Shown: positions 16,513-24,346 of the stretch, piece after piece
Numbering within the stretch: the first letter of the stretch is position 1
Layout: every line of letters starts with the position of its first letter
Assembly (NCBI GenBank): GCA_024234505.1
Contig: JACKOD010000006.1
Coordinates: 62,001-126,000 of the forward strand
Direction of reading: 5' to 3'
DNA: 64,000 nucleotides
Origin: Hahellaceae bacterium
GTDB taxonomy: Bacteria; Pseudomonadota; Gammaproteobacteria; Pseudomonadales; Oleiphilaceae
Notes under the pieces: generated by a model
What the model saw: the letters and a program-made list of their open reading frames with translations, nothing else
Told to the model about the DNA's origin: nothing
Databases searched by the model: none
Program-made: the position numbers and the translations under genes

Positions 16513-18073
16513 GATACAGCCATTCAGTCTGTTTCGGTGTGTTGTGCTGGCTCAATTTATCCACAAGCGGAAACTCGCCTTGCGAAGACCAATCTTCCTC
16601 GGAGGCTGGCACACTACCCTTGCGCTTTGGAGGATTCAAGGGCATTTGCAAACGAAAACACACCTCCGCCATCGCATGGGATTCCAGCGTCAAGGTGCCG
16701 CCATGCAGCAAGGCACATTCCAGCGCAACCGACAGGCCGATTCCCGACCCCTTGAGCGCCCCCGCCCGAGGCCGACTCCCTTGTTCGAAAGGCAGAAAAA
16801 TACGGCTCTGTTCCGCAAGCGGAATGGCGGCCCCTGTATTCGCAACATCAAAAATCAATCGGTGCTGCTCCGCTCGCCACATTAACCATACTTTGCCGGG
16901 AGACGTACTGTAGAAAAGCGCATTAGACAAGAGGTTGCTCAATAATGTACGCAACTTTGCCCGATCCGCCGTCACCATAAGTGACTCCCCCTCGAGGCAG
17001 TAGTAAATATTCAGCTGATGCATTGTCAACCGTTGTTCATGCAGTACCTCTTCGACCAACGAGTAAAAATCGAAGCTGGTTGTCAGTAGTTCGCGCTGAT
17101 ATTTCAGGCCGTTAAAGTCCAGCAGGTTTTCAATCAAGCACTGAAGCTGTCGACCCTTTTCCTGCAGAATGGTGACAATCTCCCGCTGCTGTGGTTTAAG
17201 CTCGCCCAACAGGCCTTCTTCCAGCAAGTCAGTCCCCTCTCTCAGGCTCGCGAGCGGCGTTTTAAGCTCATGCGACATCTGCCTGACAAACTGAAGCTTT
17301 TGTTCCTCCAGCGCTTTCAGCCGCTCCTGCAGCCAAGCCAGTTTCGTCCCCAGCTTCGCCAGTTCTCTCGGCCCTCCTACCTGAAACTGCACGCGCGACT
17401 GCCCGGACCCCAGTTGCTGAATAATTTCTTCCAGACGGGCAATTGGCCTGATAATCAACCAGATAAACAAGATGCAAAGCCCGATACTCAACGGAACCAA
17501 ACTGGCGCCCTGCAGCAGCAACCGGGATTTCACCAATTCCGCATCTGACGCCAGGCGCTCCGAGCGCGCAGTGATGGCGCGCTCGCTATATTGCACCAGA
17601 CTCTGGGCATGCTGTCCCAGGATCGTAAAGAAAGTAAGCGCATCTGCGTACTCAGGCGAATCATAAGCCACAACATAAAGACGCGTACTGAAGCCCCGCA
17701 AAGCACGGCGTATTTCGTCACATAGCCCCCGTGAATCCAGGCTGTTCTCATAAAGACAAAGCTGGTCAAGGTCTCGTAACAGGCGTGCTTCGGTCGCACC
17801 GTAAATACTAATCAGTTCAGGGCTGCCCAATACCTGATACTGTCGCGCCGTACGCTCCAGATCAAAGATAAGCTCAGGCAAACTACGACTGGTTTTTGCA
17901 AGCACCACAATATCCTGAGTGGCCTCTCGCCCTTGTTCGGAGACGCGTTCAAGCGCCTCCGAGGCCTGAAAAACCAGTGTTCCGAGCGGGGCTAAAACCA
18001 GCACAAAGGCCAGTACAACCAATTGCAACAAGGAGCGGGGAAGTATATTCATCACGCGACCCAAAACAGACAT
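16502..18073 (-). CDS. glrK: Sensor histidine kinase GlrK (QseE)
   Basis: A membrane kinase of about 523 residues. TM1 is SLLQLVVLAFVLVLAPLGTLVF. A helical periplasmic domain of about 150 residues follows, then TM2 (LVPLSIGLCILFIWLII), HAMP, the HisKA box with the phospho-His in VRQMSHELKTPLASLREG, and an HATPase_c domain with GSGIGLSVALECALLHGG. It is the cognate kinase for the GlrR-like regulator in the same operon. The open frame extends upstream to 18166, but residues before MSVLGRVMNILPRS look non-coding. Starts at 18073 and 18052 are both possible, and neither has a good ribosome site. Confidence 0.87.
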   Translation of the reverse strand: MSVLGRVMNILPRSLLQLVVLAFVLVLAPLGTLVFQASEALERVSEQGREATQDIVVLAKTSRSLPELIFDLERTARQYQVLGSPELISIYGATEARLLRDLDQLCLYENSLDSRGLCDEIRRALRGFSTRLYVVAYDSPEYADALTFFTILGQHAQSLVQYSERAITARSERLASDAELVKSRLLLQGASLVPLSIGLCILFIWLIIRPIARLEEIIQQLGSGQSRVQFQVGGPRELAKLGTKLAWLQERLKALEEQKLQFVRQMSHELKTPLASLREGTDLLEEGLLGELKPQQREIVTILQEKGRQLQCLIENLLDFNGLKYQRELLTTSFDFYSLVEEVLHEQRLTMHQLNIYYCLEGESLMVTADRAKLRTLLSNLLSNALFYSTSPGKVWLMWRAEQHRLIFDVANTGAAIPLAEQSRIFLPFEQGSRPRAGALKGSGIGLSVALECALLHGGTLTLESHAMAEVCFRLQMPLNPPKRKGSVPASEEDWSSQGEFPLVDKLSQHNTPKQTEWLYHGF

Positions 18074-18698
18074 CAGTGATCGACAGTTTAAAGTGACGCC
18101 ATATTCAATGCCTACCATAATTTGACATATTTTCGTCTTTCTTTGTCTGTCTCTCAACAAAGACAATTATCCTTATGATTTTATTGACATTAATTTAAAT
18201 TGCCAAATTCCTGTCTGTCAATGGCGACAACCAGTCCTTCATCGCCCATGAAAAAAGTCTGAATAAAAAACACATCCCATTGTTTTAAATACATTTAATA
18301 GTTAATGGCATGTTTTTGGTTAATGTTTAACAGGCTATAAACCATTTCCTTTTTTATACGCTTTCACGTTGTCATGAAACCCCTGCTGCTGTACCAGCCC
18401 TCATGACAGCGTCTTTTCGCTCTCCTCATGCAAACGATTCTCCGGGACGCCCCCGCTTTGTGACCTGCCAACCCACTTACCTTGCAAACTCCTTGCCTGA
18501 CAAAGAATGCCCCCGGAACAAATCAACACACGCTTAACACAAAAATTTACAACGACCCTGCACATTTTTGACTAGCCTTCTGGCAGGAGAATTCTTGCGA
18601 CTCCATGTTGTCGAAGACGCGAAATTGAATTCGCAGTGCTTTCAGTTGGCCCCAGGACTCCACCATCACGGATACGGAACTTTTGCAGGGCAAACACC
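18074..18698. other. Long AT-rich intergenic region between glrK and the beta-helix gene
   Basis: About 620 bases with no credible ORF. In enterobacteria the region upstream of glrK encodes the small RNA GlmY. I could not identify such an RNA here. The stretch 18165-18360 is strongly AT-rich and is the probable promoter zone of the glr operon. A minus-strand GG-N10-GC arrangement with TTTGCA at its -12 side lies near 18428-18446, but its -24 half is poor. The region 18540-18600 may contain the plus-strand promoter. Confidence 0.4.
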
Positions 18699-19820
18699 AT
18701 GAGCATTCGAAATTTTTTACTCACCACGATACTTTCCTCACTTTTCATCGCGATCCCGGTATTTGCCGATTTACCGACTCACTCTGTTGCAGATAATAGC
18801 TATATCATCCAGACCACTTACTATGTGTCGCCTGACGGCAACGACCAAAACCTGGGTACCACGAAAAGCACCCCCAAGAAAACAATCAAAGCGGCACTTT
18901 CCCTGGCCCAGCCCGGTGACCGGGTGTATTTGTTGCCAGGTGATTTTTACGAAGACATCAAAACCGTGCGGGACGGCGAAGCAGATGCCCCTATCCAGAT
19001 TCAAGGGAGCAAGAACGCTATTTTGCATGGCAAGAGCAGCAGTCGTGTTGTACAGATATTTCACAATCATATCCATTTGCGCGGTTTTATCATTGACGGC
19101 CTGACCGGTGACGGTGCGATCAAGGAAAACTATAAGGATATACTGGTGTGGGTTCAGGGCACCGAGCCTATGCAAGGTCCTCAAGGCTTTGTTGCGCGCG
19201 CCATGTACTTTCGCAATGCAGGCGGGGAATGCATGCGTCTGCGCTACTTTGTGACTCAGGCCGAAATCTTTTCCAACACTTTCTACAACTGCGGTGTCTA
19301 TGATTTCCGCTTTAAAGCCGGCAGCAAAAATGGCGAAGCCATCTATATCGGAACCGCCCCCGAGCAGTGGGCCAATGGTAAAAACCCGACCGCTGACGCA
19401 GATGAAAGCAGCTACAACTGGATTCATGACAACAAAATACGCACCAATGGCAATGAATGCGTCGATATCAAGGAGGGTTCGTCCTTTAACCTGGTTGAAA
19501 ACAATCGCTGTTTAAAACAAAAAGACAGTCATTCTGCGGGCTTTGATTCACGCGGCGACAACAATACCTTTCGCTACAACGAGAGCTACAGCAACAATGG
19601 TGCCGGTGTTCGTCTGGGAGGCGATGTCGTCAATGGGAGACAGTATGGTATCGGCAATGAAGTTTACGGCAATATCCTGCACGATAATGGCCATGCAGGC
19701 GTCAAAGTGATGGCCGCACCCCAGGCAAAAATCTGCGACAATACTCTGTATAACAACGCGAAAGGCGATTTTTACGGGGCCAATGGTGCCTATTACGCCC
19801 CCGCTCAAAGCTGCAATTAG
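18699..19820 (+). CDS. Secreted right-handed parallel beta-helix repeat protein
   Basis: A 373-residue exported protein. The signal peptide is MSIRNFLLTTILSSLFIAIPVFA. It has a DUF1565-like opening (TYYVSPDGNDQNLGT...TPKKTIKAALSLAQPGDRVYLLPGDFYE) and then pectate-lyase-type beta-helix coils with repeated N-rich turns (NWIHDNKI, NLVENNRCL, NTFRYNESYSNNGAGVRLGG, NEVYGNILHDNGHAGVKV). Such proteins bind or cleave acidic polysaccharides. No catalytic residues can be assigned by eye, so lyase activity is possible but unproven. The start at 18699 gives the signal peptide; the open frame upstream to 18636 is non-coding in appearance. A hairpin terminator follows. Confidence 0.85.
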   Translation: MSIRNFLLTTILSSLFIAIPVFADLPTHSVADNSYIIQTTYYVSPDGNDQNLGTTKSTPKKTIKAALSLAQPGDRVYLLPGDFYEDIKTVRDGEADAPIQIQGSKNAILHGKSSSRVVQIFHNHIHLRGFIIDGLTGDGAIKENYKDILVWVQGTEPMQGPQGFVARAMYFRNAGGECMRLRYFVTQAEIFSNTFYNCGVYDFRFKAGSKNGEAIYIGTAPEQWANGKNPTADADESSYNWIHDNKIRTNGNECVDIKEGSSFNLVENNRCLKQKDSHSAGFDSRGDNNTFRYNESYSNNGAGVRLGGDVVNGRQYGIGNEVYGNILHDNGHAGVKVMAAPQAKICDNTLYNNAKGDFYGANGAYYAPAQSCN

Positions 19821-19843
19821 GCCCGACGCAGACCAATCTGGCA

Positions 19844-19877
19844 TTTTCTTGCCCGTCCGTTGAGGCGGGCAAGAAAA
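19844..19877 (+). terminator. Hairpin terminator after the beta-helix gene
   Basis: A perfect 12-bp stem, TTTTCTTGCCCG (19844-19855) pairing with CGGGCAAGAAAA (19866-19877), with a 10-base loop, placed 24 bases after the stop. The A- and T-rich stem ends make it usable in both directions. Confidence 0.8.
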
Positions 19878-20125
19878 TTGACAAGTTTCAATTTTTGAAC
19901 TTCTTTATATGCAGCGATCATCATTTGTATGTGCAGTGATGATTTTCTTTTTTTGCCCTAACCCAATTCTTAAAGTAAATTGCGGTCCTGGTTCTTCGGC
20001 ACCGCGTAAACCCGGCTAATAATGCGCCAGATTATTGTTTAAATAATCCGGATTACTTTTTAAAAAAAAATCCATATTACTACTCAGATTACAAAACAGG
20101 CAGCAGGAGAAGGGGAAGTCAAGGT
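19878..20125 (+). promoter_or_regulatory. AT-rich promoter region of the porin gene with dyads
   Basis: ATCATCA (19917-19923) pairs with TGATGAT (19937-19943) and is followed by a T-rich run, possibly a second weak terminator. Closer to the porin gene, GATTATT-N5-AATAATC (20030-20048) is followed directly by the palindrome ATCCGGAT (20046-20053). These dyads lie about 75-95 bases before the porin start, where an operator would be expected. No regulator is identifiable. Confidence 0.35.
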
Positions 20126-21310
20126 ATGACAAACAGGCAGCGAATGCTGACATGGATTGCTTGCGGCAGCGTACTCACCGGTCCGGTATCAGCAGAATTC
20201 AACCTGGGGGACGTTAAGATTAGTGGCTTCGGGTCGGTCGTTGGCGGCCAAACGCTGGATAGCAACGAAACGCTCTATGGCTATGACAATGATTTCTCGA
20301 TGCACCCGGAATCCCGGTTTGCACTGCAGTTTATCGCGCCCATCAGCGAGAAATTCAAAGCGACGGCGCAAATCATGGCGCGCGGCAAGGATGACTATAC
20401 ACCGAGCTTTGAATGGGCCTTTATTACCTACAAAGCGACCGACGATCTGTCATTTATGGCAGGACGCCAACGCTTTCAGCTCTTCAAGTATTCCGACTAT
20501 GTAGAAGTTGGCTATGCCTATCTCTGGATTCGTCCGCCCCGTGGCGTTTATGACATTCAATTCAATTCGGGTGATGGCGTGGGCGTTCATTACCGTACGC
20601 ACTTTGGGGAAGTCGATACTAACTTTACCTATAAGATCATCTCCATTGATATTCCGGATTTTGTACCTCAGGGCACCAATCTGACGCCGGGGCATTACGA
20701 AATAAATAATGCCAATCTTTTCAATGCCGACCTTACCTGGGATTACCTGAACTTCGGTATCAATCTGATTTATATTCCCAAACTAAGCTACGACTCCCCG
20801 CTCATTGCCCCTGTAGCCGATGCTGTCAGGCAATTTGGTTACAGTGAAAGCACAGTACAGGACATCCTGGCTCGCGAAGACCCGGTAAAAGTCTATGGCG
20901 CCTATATTGGTTATGATCCGGGCGACTGGTTTGTTCTGGCCGAATATACCAGTGTACAGCTGGATCCTTCAGCCTTTGCGGATCAGGACTCCTATTATCT
21001 TTCTGCCGGTTTCCGATGGGATAAACTCACCTTCCATACAACCTACGGAGCGGACGAAAACACGGCAAGTTCAAACGCAGATCAAGTGATTCGCCCGTCA
21101 GACGTTTTGCCAGGCGGATTACCGCTCAAGACCGCCGTTAGTCAGGCCGTCAATGCACAGGTTTCCGAAAGCGACTACTACTCCTTCGGCGTGCGCTGGG
21201 ATGTTGAAACACAAGTTGCCATAAAACTCGAATTTACTAACTTTAACGACAAAAAATTTGATGCAAAGGATGCCAAACTCATATCCACCAGTATCGACTT
21301 TGTATTCTGA
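20126..21310 (+). CDS. Outer-membrane porin-like protein
   Basis: A 394-residue exported beta-barrel protein. It has a signal peptide (MLTWIACGSVLTGPVSA), then alternating strands rich in aromatic residues and Gly. Examples are VKISGFGSVVGG, FALQFIAPISEKFKATAQIMARG, LSFMAGRQRFQLFKYSDYVEVGYAYLWIRPP, YYLSAGFRWDKLTFHTTYG. The C-terminus STSIDFVF ends in Phe, the usual BAM-recognition signature. It resembles uncharacterised porins that sit beside PstS-like proteins. The gene is followed after 9 bases by such a gene, so the pair is probably an operon for uptake of an anion. The substrate is not predictable from sequence. Confidence 0.82.
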   Translation: MTNRQRMLTWIACGSVLTGPVSAEFNLGDVKISGFGSVVGGQTLDSNETLYGYDNDFSMHPESRFALQFIAPISEKFKATAQIMARGKDDYTPSFEWAFITYKATDDLSFMAGRQRFQLFKYSDYVEVGYAYLWIRPPRGVYDIQFNSGDGVGVHYRTHFGEVDTNFTYKIISIDIPDFVPQGTNLTPGHYEINNANLFNADLTWDYLNFGINLIYIPKLSYDSPLIAPVADAVRQFGYSESTVQDILAREDPVKVYGAYIGYDPGDWFVLAEYTSVQLDPSAFADQDSYYLSAGFRWDKLTFHTTYGADENTASSNADQVIRPSDVLPGGLPLKTAVSQAVNAQVSESDYYSFGVRWDVETQVAIKLEFTNFNDKKFDAKDAKLISTSIDFVF

Positions 21311-21319
21311 GGAGGCGAC

Positions 21320-21751
21320 ATGAAGCATAAACTCAGAATACTCGCTCTCGCCGTCGTTACGGTTAACAGTGCCATGCTTAGCCTCCCCGCCCAGGCCGAG
21401 GTCGTGGTCATCGTGAACAAGGCAGTGACGGCCAGTGCCAGCCGGGAAGAACTCCGGCGTATTTTTTTAGGAAAATCCAATAATCTGGAAGATGGCACTC
21501 GCCTCATACCCATCTACTTGCCTGATGGCAATGCGGAACGGGAAGAGCTCGGCATCAAGCTGCTAAAGAAAACGCCCAGTCAGCTGGAGGTACATTGGTC
21601 AAAACTACAGTTTACCGGCAAAGGGGAACGTCCAAGTACCGTCTCGGATGCGCAAGCCATGGTGAACTATATCAGTAAGCACCGGGAAGCCATTGGCTAT
21701 ATTTCGCCTTCAGCACTCACTAATGATGTCAGAGAGATAGCGCGATTCTGA
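21320..21751 (+). CDS. PstS-like phosphate-type substrate-binding domain protein (short)
   Basis: A 143-residue periplasmic protein with the signal peptide MKHKLRILALAVVTVNSAMLSLPAQA. The PBP-like motifs are ELRRIFLGKSNNLEDGTRLIPIYLP and AMVNYISKHREAIGYISPSAL. It is much shorter than classical PstS (about 320 residues) and matches the single-domain PBP-like proteins often encoded next to porins. It may bind phosphate or a related oxyanion. GAGGCGAC lies upstream of the ATG, 9 bases after the porin stop. No PstCAB permease genes are nearby, so a sensing or scavenging role is possible. Confidence 0.82.
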   Translation: MKHKLRILALAVVTVNSAMLSLPAQAEVVVIVNKAVTASASREELRRIFLGKSNNLEDGTRLIPIYLPDGNAEREELGIKLLKKTPSQLEVHWSKLQFTGKGERPSTVSDAQAMVNYISKHREAIGYISPSALTNDVREIARF

Positions 21752-21769
21752 TCAGGCTATCTCTCTGAC
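21728..21769 (+). terminator. Perfect 14-bp hairpin spanning the stop codon of the PstS-like gene
   Basis: GTCAGAGAGATAGC (21728-21741) pairs exactly with GCTATCTCTCTGAC (21756-21769). The 14-base loop contains the TGA stop at 21749-21751. There is no T run, so it may act as a barrier to convergent transcription or as an mRNA 3' stabiliser rather than a classical terminator. Confidence 0.6.
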
Positions 21770-21797
21770 ACTCACGTCATAACGCAATAGCGCACGG

Positions 21798-22661
21798 TTA
21801 TTCAATGGGGCGAGGTTTGGGCCTCATCTGAGGTACCAGATAAGACAGTATAATCTGGTCAATAGATTCATCTTCAACCGCTTTGGCGATAGCCGTGTTG
21901 AGCCGCTTCAATAGCTGAGGCTCCGACGCCACAATGCTTTTATTCAGTGCAATGGAAACCGGACGGCTGGCGACCTCAATCACCGGCTTGATAATATCGA
22001 ATTCATTACTCAGGCGCGCTCGATAAATAAAAGAGATATCTTCAGAGACCGCAATATCAATTCGCCCGAATTTAAGCAGATCGATGAGTTGCTGATCCCG
22101 CTGCACATGCATGACACGCGCATGACTCTCAATCGAATGCCCGCCCAGGCTATAGCTGTATCCGTTGAGCACGCCTAAACGATAGCCCGCGGTATCATCA
22201 AACACCTCCAATGGTTTTGGAATCGCGCGTATTTTCAGACAAAATGCAGATACTTCGGATTCGTAAACAGCATCGCTCAGTACAACAAAATCATTCACAT
22301 TATCATTGAAGAACCCAGACGTAGATAAGAGGCCATCAATCTCGCCGTACTTGGTCATCATTTCCAGGCGAGCACGCGGATAGCTCACAACTTTCACTTC
22401 CAGATCCGGAAACAAATGCCGGGCAATCTCTACATCAATCCCCAACCAGTGTCCGTCAGCATCACGAAACGCGTAAGGAGCAAAATTCTCTGCGGTCCCC
22501 AGTACCAGCGTTGTCCGGGGTGAATTCGACTTTGCCTGCGAGAGACCAGACTCGGCCTGCAGCGTAGGTGCCAGACACAGCCACACGGCACCAACGACAT
22601 AGGAAAGCAAGGCGACGATCCATCTTCCTTTGATTAACCTGCGACTCGAGCCGTCCATCAT
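21798..22661 (-). CDS. Amino-acid-type periplasmic substrate-binding protein (SBP_bac_3)
   Basis: A 287-residue protein with a hydrophobic N-terminus (GRWIVALLSYVVGAVWLCLAPTLQAES) and the family-3 solute-binding pattern: LVLGTAENFAPYAFRDADGHWLGIDVEIARHLF, EIDGLLSTSGF, YRLGVLNGYSY, DIAVSEDISFIYRA. These proteins bind amino acids or other small polar compounds in the periplasm. No ABC permease or ATPase genes are adjacent, so it may serve a distant transporter or act as a sensor ligand-binder. It is convergent with the PstS-like gene and separated from it by a strong hairpin. Confidence 0.85.
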   Translation of the reverse strand: MMDGSSRRLIKGRWIVALLSYVVGAVWLCLAPTLQAESGLSQAKSNSPRTTLVLGTAENFAPYAFRDADGHWLGIDVEIARHLFPDLEVKVVSYPRARLEMMTKYGEIDGLLSTSGFFNDNVNDFVVLSDAVYESEVSAFCLKIRAIPKPLEVFDDTAGYRLGVLNGYSYSLGGHSIESHARVMHVQRDQQLIDLLKFGRIDIAVSEDISFIYRARLSNEFDIIKPVIEVASRPVSIALNKSIVASEPQLLKRLNTAIAKAVEDESIDQIILSYLVPQMRPKPRPIE

Positions 22662-22846
22662 TGTTTATATGCTCCAAATTCCATGAGAATGACAGCTAAC
22701 CTTCCCGGCAAAGTAACGGTATAAATATTGTAGCTGCTTTTGCACCGGTTACGTGTTCCATCACGTCATTTTTACCCTTTTTGACCTTCATTTTTATTTG
22801 AACACAAAAAACGCGGCCGAATACGCGCGAGTCGGTCAAATGCCAT

Positions 22847-23569
22847 TTAACCTGCACAAACCAGCTGATCGACCCCCAGCGCAGTCAACAACCACTGCGC
22901 CACACTGCCCGAGTCGGTGGGATGATCCAGAGAATCCCAGGCCTTCAGATAGCAGGATTCACCTAACCGCTCACGACGCGATTGCATCAGATGGCGAATA
23001 TAGTCCGGAAAAAACTCCGGATGTCCCTGAAAAGTTAGAATATGGGCTCCGATTCGAAATCCCGCATACTCGCAAAACGGGCTGGGCAATGTCAGATCTG
23101 CCTCAGGAGGAAGTTTCACCACCTGATCCTGATGACTGACCAGAAAGCCCAACTCCACTTGCTCCAGTGACTGGCTCAACTTCGGGCACTCAATTCTGTA
23201 CTGATGAACACCTACCCCCCAGCCTTTCTTGCTTTTTTCGGTCAGCCCACCCAAGGCATGGGCGATAAGCTGATGCCCGAAACAAATACCGGCCAGCTTC
23301 ACCTGCACGGCATGCGCTCCCCGCACCCACTGAATCAAAGACTTTATCCACGGCAAATCATCATAAGCACCGTGTTTGCTACCGGTAATCACATAGGCAT
23401 CACAGTCGCGATAGTCGGCGGGCAGTTCACCATCAATCGCCTGATACACCCGAAAGCGTAAGTCAGCGCATTGTTTAGTCAACCAGTGCTGTAACATTTG
23501 AGGATAGGTTCCGAAATGCCGTTGCAGGTCTTCGGCCAGACAATCTGTTTCAAGCACACCAATTAGCAT
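22847..23569 (-). CDS. Class I glutamine amidotransferase (GMP-synthase-like)
   Basis: A 240-residue stand-alone GATase1 protein. The nucleophile Cys is in the elbow LAGICFGHQLIAHALGG. The catalytic His-Glu pair is in TFQGHPEFFPDYI. The N-terminal MLIGVLETDCLAEDLQRHFG and the DAYVITGSKHGAYDDLPWI block fit the family of GMP synthase-like amidotransferases, which includes gamma-glutamyl-polyamine hydrolase relatives. The natural substrate is unknown. GGAG lies about 7 bases before the ATG at 23569. A 60-codon ORF further upstream on the same strand (23779-23597) has no ribosome site and is not called. Confidence 0.85.
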   Translation of the reverse strand: MLIGVLETDCLAEDLQRHFGTYPQMLQHWLTKQCADLRFRVYQAIDGELPADYRDCDAYVITGSKHGAYDDLPWIKSLIQWVRGAHAVQVKLAGICFGHQLIAHALGGLTEKSKKGWGVGVHQYRIECPKLSQSLEQVELGFLVSHQDQVVKLPPEADLTLPSPFCEYAGFRIGAHILTFQGHPEFFPDYIRHLMQSRRERLGESCYLKAWDSLDHPTDSGSVAQWLLTALGVDQLVCAG

Positions 23570-23800
23570 AGTTTACTCCGGCCCTCAAAATCCCGCTCAC
23601 AATGCCACCTGGCAGTGATCATAAACAAATTTCATTTTGAGCAAAGTAAGGTTAAAAATCCAGCCCGCGTCGTCATCCAATGCGGCAATCTCTGCACATG
23701 CTGAATCTTTTTTTAACGCGCCGGAGGAAGTACATTCAGGATAGAATAGCGTCCCATCCTGACAACCTTTGCCAACCATAACATTTTGAAGGACTCTTTC

Positions 23801-24316
23801 ATGCGCGCTATTGACCGCTATTTGCCTATTATCCTACTGACGCTCTCGCTGAGTTTTCCGGCACAGGCATTTAACCTCGTCTTGGGCAAGCCTGAAATAA
23901 GCACCCTCCTGACACTGGTTTTTCCTTATCAAAGCCAATTTGGTGAGTGGCAGGTTCGCATGAGCGACCCTCAGCCAGAATTTAATGCAGGACAACAACG
24001 CATTGCCCTCGGAGTTTCAGTGAGTGTCAAAGATTCCACCGGTCATCTCCAGGCCTGGGGGAAAGTCGGCGGCACACTGATGTACGACAAGCCTTCCCGG
24101 CAATTGCAATTAATGAAACCCGAGCTGCTGGATTTTAAGGTGAAACAGGGCAAGATAGAAAAGCTCGACCCCATGTTGGAACAACTCAAAGCCAATCTGA
24201 AGCAGCAGCTGCCGCTGATTATCCTGGTCGATTTAAATCAGATTAATCCAGGACTCGCGGCCTTCAACCCTTCGGCCGTTAGAGTGGTAGCCGAAGGCAT
24301 TGCCGTAGAATTTTAG
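23801..24316 (+). CDS. DUF1439 family exported protein (YceB-like)
   Basis: A 171-residue protein with the signal peptide MRAIDRYLPIILLTLSLSFPAQA. The DUF1439 body starts FNLVLGKPEISTLLTLVFPYQSQFGEWQVRMSDPQPEF and ends VRVVAEGIAVEF. E. coli YceB is a lipoprotein with this fold. Here the signal lacks a lipobox Cys, so the protein should be soluble in the periplasm. The ATG at 23801 has GAAGGA well placed upstream; a TTG at 23786 is open but unlikely. It is convergent with the aldehyde dehydrogenase gene and shares a terminator with it. Confidence 0.85.
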   Translation: MRAIDRYLPIILLTLSLSFPAQAFNLVLGKPEISTLLTLVFPYQSQFGEWQVRMSDPQPEFNAGQQRIALGVSVSVKDSTGHLQAWGKVGGTLMYDKPSRQLQLMKPELLDFKVKQGKIEKLDPMLEQLKANLKQQLPLIILVDLNQINPGLAAFNPSAVRVVAEGIAVEF

Positions 24317-24325
24317 TGGTTTGTC

Positions 24326-24346
24326 AAAGCCCCTAACGGGGCTTTT
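24326..24346. terminator. Bidirectional terminator between DUF1439 and aldehyde dehydrogenase genes
   Basis: AAAGCCCC-TAAC-GGGGCTTTT hairpin in the 16-base gap between convergent stops, extending into the end of the minus-strand gene. It has T runs on both strands. Confidence 0.85.

Noticed and set aside
18428..18446. Possible sigma-54 promoter on the minus strand
   Set aside because: GG-N10-GC spacing is correct and TTTGCA fits the -12 element, but the -24 half (CGGAGA) is far from TGGCAC.
22753..23139. 128-codon plus-strand ORF opposite the amidotransferase
   Set aside because: Most of it is antisense to the clear GATase gene; the upstream part is AT-rich promoter-like DNA.
23597..23779. 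60-codon minus-strand ORF upstream of the glutamine amidotransferase gene
   Set aside because: No ribosome-binding site, no recognisable content, and it fills the space where two divergent promoters must lie.
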